From positions 62,001 to 126,000 of the forward strand of contig CAWAZL010000011.1 in assembly GCA_963786495.1 (NCBI GenBank): a stretch of 64,000 nucleotides of DNA. Direction: 5' to 3'. Below are positions 62,131 through 64,000 of this stretch, piece after piece; within the stretch, counting starts at the first letter, position 1; each line of letters begins with the position of its first letter. The DNA is from JALZKA01 sp963786495 (GTDB lineage Bacteria > Actinomycetota > Thermoleophilia > Solirubrobacterales > 70-9). The notes under the pieces are model-generated. The model was not told the DNA's origin. It did no database searches and was given only the letters and a program-made list of their open reading frames with translations. The position numbers and the translations under genes were made by a program.

Positions 62131-62648
62131 GCGAGCGCCTTCATGCGGTCGTCGGCGCGCTGCGCGGCCTGGTGGCGGGCGAGATGCCCGGCGTGGCAAA
62201 TCGCGACGGCAAGGGCGTCGGCGGCGTGGTCCGAAGCGGGAGGAGCCGGAAGGCCCAGGAGCGTGCCGACCATCTGCTGGACCTGCGCCTTGGCGGCGCC
62301 GCCCGATCCGCACACCGCCATCTTCACGGCCTGCGGCGTGTAGTCGAAGCAGGAGAGCCCGCGCTCGGCTGCCGCGAGCATCGCGACGCCGCGCGCCTGG
62401 CCTACCGCCAGCGCCGATTTGACGTTCTTTCCGAAGTAGAGGTCTTCGAGGCCGACGGACACAGGCTCGTGCCAGTCCATGAGCTCCTTCAGAGCGGCGT
62501 GGATGCGGCCCAGGCGAGTCTCAGGAGGCAGGTCCGAAGGGGTCTCGATGACGCCGCCGTCGATTGCGCTCATGCTGGTGCCGGCCACACGCACGATGCC
62601 GAAGCCCGTGTTGGCCAAACCCGGGTCTATGCCCATCACTACCACCAT
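62127..62648 (-). CDS. ruvC: Holliday junction resolvase RuvC
   Basis: 173 residues from ATG 62648. The first catalytic Asp is in MGIDPGLANTGFGIV, the Glu in VGLEDLYFGKNVKSALAVGQARGV and the late acidic pair in ASDHAADALAVAICHA. It heads ruvC-ruvA-ruvB. Unlike many actinobacteria, yebC does not directly precede it; two secreted-protein genes lie between. Confidence 0.95.
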   Translation of the reverse strand: MVVVMGIDPGLANTGFGIVRVAGTSMSAIDGGVIETPSDLPPETRLGRIHAALKELMDWHEPVSVGLEDLYFGKNVKSALAVGQARGVAMLAAAERGLSCFDYTPQAVKMAVCGSGGAAKAQVQQMVGTLLGLPAPPASDHAADALAVAICHAGHLARHQAAQRADDRMKALA

Positions 62649-62696
62649 GGGTACTGATTCTGGACTGAGGGGCGGATGCCTCCCCGGAATCGACGA

Positions 62697-62724
62697 AGCG
62701 CCGCGGTCAGGTGACCGCGGCGCT
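62697..62724 (-). terminator. GC-rich hairpin downstream of the secreted-protein gene
   Basis: AGCGCCGCGGTCA and its exact complement flank two bases, giving a 13-base-pair stem. It lies 21 bases after the stop at 62746 and ahead of ruvC. No T-run follows, so it may be a Rho-independent-like terminator of the kind seen in high-GC genomes, or a processing stem. Confidence 0.5.
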
Positions 62725-62745
62725 ATCCCCCTCATCTGGCTCAGA

Positions 62746-63144
62746 TCAGGGAAGTTCGTCGTTCGGGACGATCGTGGGCGACGCGCTCTCCTTGCACACC
62801 GTGTCATCGACGATCTTCTCGGCGGCGACCGCGTAGTGCTTGGTGCTTCCCTCCAGGCTGCCCTGGACCTCGGCGCGGTACTTGCCGGCCGAATCCGTCT
62901 TGTCGAACGTGACCTGGGGGTCGTTGCCTTCCTCCTTGCGAAACACGCGAACCGCGCGATTCCGCTCGCATTTCTTCGTCGCAGCGTCGACCTTGCCGCT
63001 GAACACGAAGGGCTGGTTGTACTTGATGGACACATCGGACTTGACCGCGTCGCCGGCCGCCGATGCGTTCACCGCGCTGACCGCTCCTACCGCCACCACC
63101 GTCACCGCAATCGCGGCCATCCTGCTCTTGATCCCGGTCTTCAT
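62746..63144 (-). CDS. Secreted protein, tandem paralog A
   Basis: 132 residues. A Sec signal (SRMAAIAVTVVAVGAVSAVNASA) precedes an Ig- or CarboxypepD-like beta domain with FSGKVDAATKKCERNRAVRVFRK and FDKTDSAGKYRAEV. A second Cys comes late (DDTVCKESA). The next gene upstream has the same layout, so the two arose by duplication. The function is unknown. Confidence 0.78.
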   Translation of the reverse strand: MKTGIKSRMAAIAVTVVAVGAVSAVNASAAGDAVKSDVSIKYNQPFVFSGKVDAATKKCERNRAVRVFRKEEGNDPQVTFDKTDSAGKYRAEVQGSLEGSTKHYAVAAEKIVDDTVCKESASPTIVPNDELP

Positions 63145-63173
63145 GTTCTTGCCCCTTCGCTCTCTCTCTCTGA

Positions 63174-63566
63174 CTAGCCCTCAGGGAAGAGGTTCTTCGA
63201 CTGTGCTTCCTTGCAGTTCGCCTTGCTCGACTCCTTGGGCTTCGCGATCGCGTAGTGCGCGGTGTTGATGACGATCAGGTTGTAGTCGACGACGTACTTG
63301 CCGTTCGAGTCGGTGACATCGATGCCGATCAGTTCGTCCTCGCCGTCTTCCTTGCGGTACACGTAGACGGTCCGCTTGCGCTCGCAGGTGCGCTTCTCTG
63401 AAGTGACCTTGCCGCGGAACTCGCTGTTGTTCGCGTCTTCCTTCAGCGTGACCTTCGAGGGCGTGGCGGGTGCGCCGGCGACTGCCGTGCCCGCTCCCAT
63501 GAGGGCAAACGCTGCGATAGCGCTGCCGATGATTGCCTTGACCGTGGTGCTGCTTGCGTTCTTCAT
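63174..63566 (-). CDS. Secreted protein, tandem paralog B
   Basis: 130 residues. Signal VKAIIGSAIAAFALMGAGTAVAG, then FRGKVTSEKRTCERKRTVYVYRK, IDVTDSNGKYVVDY and a late Cys (SKANCKEA). The shared CERxRxVxVxRKE block and T/D-S-x-GKY turn tie it to paralog A 30 bases downstream. GGAGGAG lies upstream of the ATG. Probably an extracellular beta-sandwich. Confidence 0.78.
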   Translation of the reverse strand: MKNASSTTVKAIIGSAIAAFALMGAGTAVAGAPATPSKVTLKEDANNSEFRGKVTSEKRTCERKRTVYVYRKEDGEDELIGIDVTDSNGKYVVDYNLIVINTAHYAIAKPKESSKANCKEAQSKNLFPEG

Positions 63567-63713
63567 TTCTTACTCCTCCTGTGCGGCCCGGATGCCGCGT
63601 CGTTTCCGAATTGCACGACCACTATCGGGGCACGGCGGAGCGATGTCATGAGTGACGACTACCTATTTTTTGGTAGACCACTCAGAGTGGGGAGTTAGGC
63701 GGGCGCTCGAAGA

Positions 63714-63775
63714 GGGGTCAGACCCCCTTGAAATGGCTTGACTATGCGGTTGCCGGGGTTTCGGGGTCAGACCCC
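63714..63775. repeat. Pair of GGGGTCAGACCCC palindromes at the yebC 3' end
   Basis: Exact 13-mers lie at 63714-63726, between genes, and at 63763-63775, inside the yebC reading frame, where it encodes Gly-Ser-Asp-Pro. The 49-base spacing is almost the same as the 48-base spacing of the pairs in nusA. Confidence 0.85.
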
Positions 63776-64000
63776 AAGAACTCACCCGAGATGTCGAAGT
63801 TTGAGTGGACTTCGTCGACATCGTCGTGATCGTCGAGCATGTCGATCAGGCGGATCAAGCGTCGCGCCTCCGCTGCGTCGGTCACTTCGACCAGGTTCTG
63901 AGGCTCCATTGCAAGCTCGGCGGACTCGATCTCCACTCCTGAAGAGGTGAGCGCCTCGCGCACGGCGGTGAGGCTCTGCGGCTCGCAGGTGATCTTCAGC
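63742..64000 (-). CDS. yebC: YebC/PmpR-family protein, C-terminal part (runs off the right edge)
   Basis: The visible 86 or so residues show the YebC C-terminal pattern: VREALTSSGVEIESAELAM, LIRLIDMLDDHDDVDEVHSNFDI. YebC-type proteins act as DNA-binding regulators or as ribosome-stalling rescue factors. The usual protein ends at the NFDI region; here ten or so extra residues (LGSDPETPATA) come from a GGGGTCAGACCCC palindrome running into the gene. The start lies outside the window. Confidence 0.9.
   Translation of the reverse strand, partial: LKITCEPQSLTAVREALTSSGVEIESAELAMEPQNLVEVTDAAEARRLIRLIDMLDDHDDVDEVHSNFDISGEFLGSDPETPATA

Overview
The window is high-GC and densely coded, and looks like an actinobacterial chromosome, most likely class Thermoleophilia (Solirubrobacterales-like). 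The reasons are a mycobacterial-type integration host factor (mIHF) beside gmk-rpoZ-coaBC, a PyrR-controlled pyr operon, secreted proteins that begin with the PSPALVVA-type leader common in that class, and one Rel protein with both HD and synthetase domains. At least 23 genes, many of them essential, are broken by single-base frame changes while both halves stay perfectly conserved. I read these as assembly or sequencing indels and annotate each such gene as one locus.

Layout. 1-3970: infB (partial), nusA and rimP, preceded by a probable promoter and intrinsic attenuator, then dtd. 3980-7966: TPR protein, coaBC, a 165-bp multi-hairpin element, rpoZ, gmk, mIHF, pyrD. 7991-21183: a 13-kb cassette that separates pyrD from pyrK. 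It holds a minus-strand signalling operon (Ser/Thr kinase, pseudokinase, FHA-HTH protein) divergent from a plus-strand export operon (TatA-like protein, a ~1120-residue protein with a Tat signal, a ~1400-residue protein, a secreted seven-repeat propeller). 21188-29589: pyrK, carB, a SnoaL-like gene, carA, pyrC, pyrB, pyrR, with a PyrR-binding RNA site over the pyrR ribosome-binding site.

29697-40136: alpha/beta hydrolases, RNase Z, tRNA-Arg(CCG), a LysM/VanY peptidase, a saccharopine-dehydrogenase-like enzyme, a small membrane operon with a YpfJ-type zinc peptidase, and a MerR regulator divergent from a polytopic membrane operon. 40147-43604: a SAM-I riboswitch and terminator leading thrC, a MoaD/ThiS-like carrier, a sugar nucleotidyltransferase and an SDR dehydratase. 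43701-51247: CorA, an RTX-like remnant, a secreted protein, two HIT proteins, a phosphohexomutase, an MBL hydrolase, a lipid kinase, a SnoaL-like protein and a GT2. 51261-64000: rel, recJ, a fused secDF, a zinc-ribbon/PAS protein, ruvB-ruvA-ruvC, two tandem secreted paralogs and yebC (partial).

The most interesting points are: the cassette, which reads as a transmembrane kinase/pseudokinase to FHA-HTH pathway facing a Tat export operon with no family I recognise; the SAM riboswitch over a threonine-synthase-like enzyme plus a sulfur-carrier protein ending in Gly-Gly-Arg, which suggests thiocarboxylate-dependent homocysteine synthesis; a nested inverted-repeat element between rpoZ and coaBC; and a dispersed GGGGTCAGACCCC-type palindrome that lies between genes and also inside the coding tails of nusA and yebC. 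The only stretch over 300 bases without an intact gene is 44712-45136, which holds the RTX-like remnant and the leader of the next gene. No rRNA, CRISPR array, transposase or integrase is visible.
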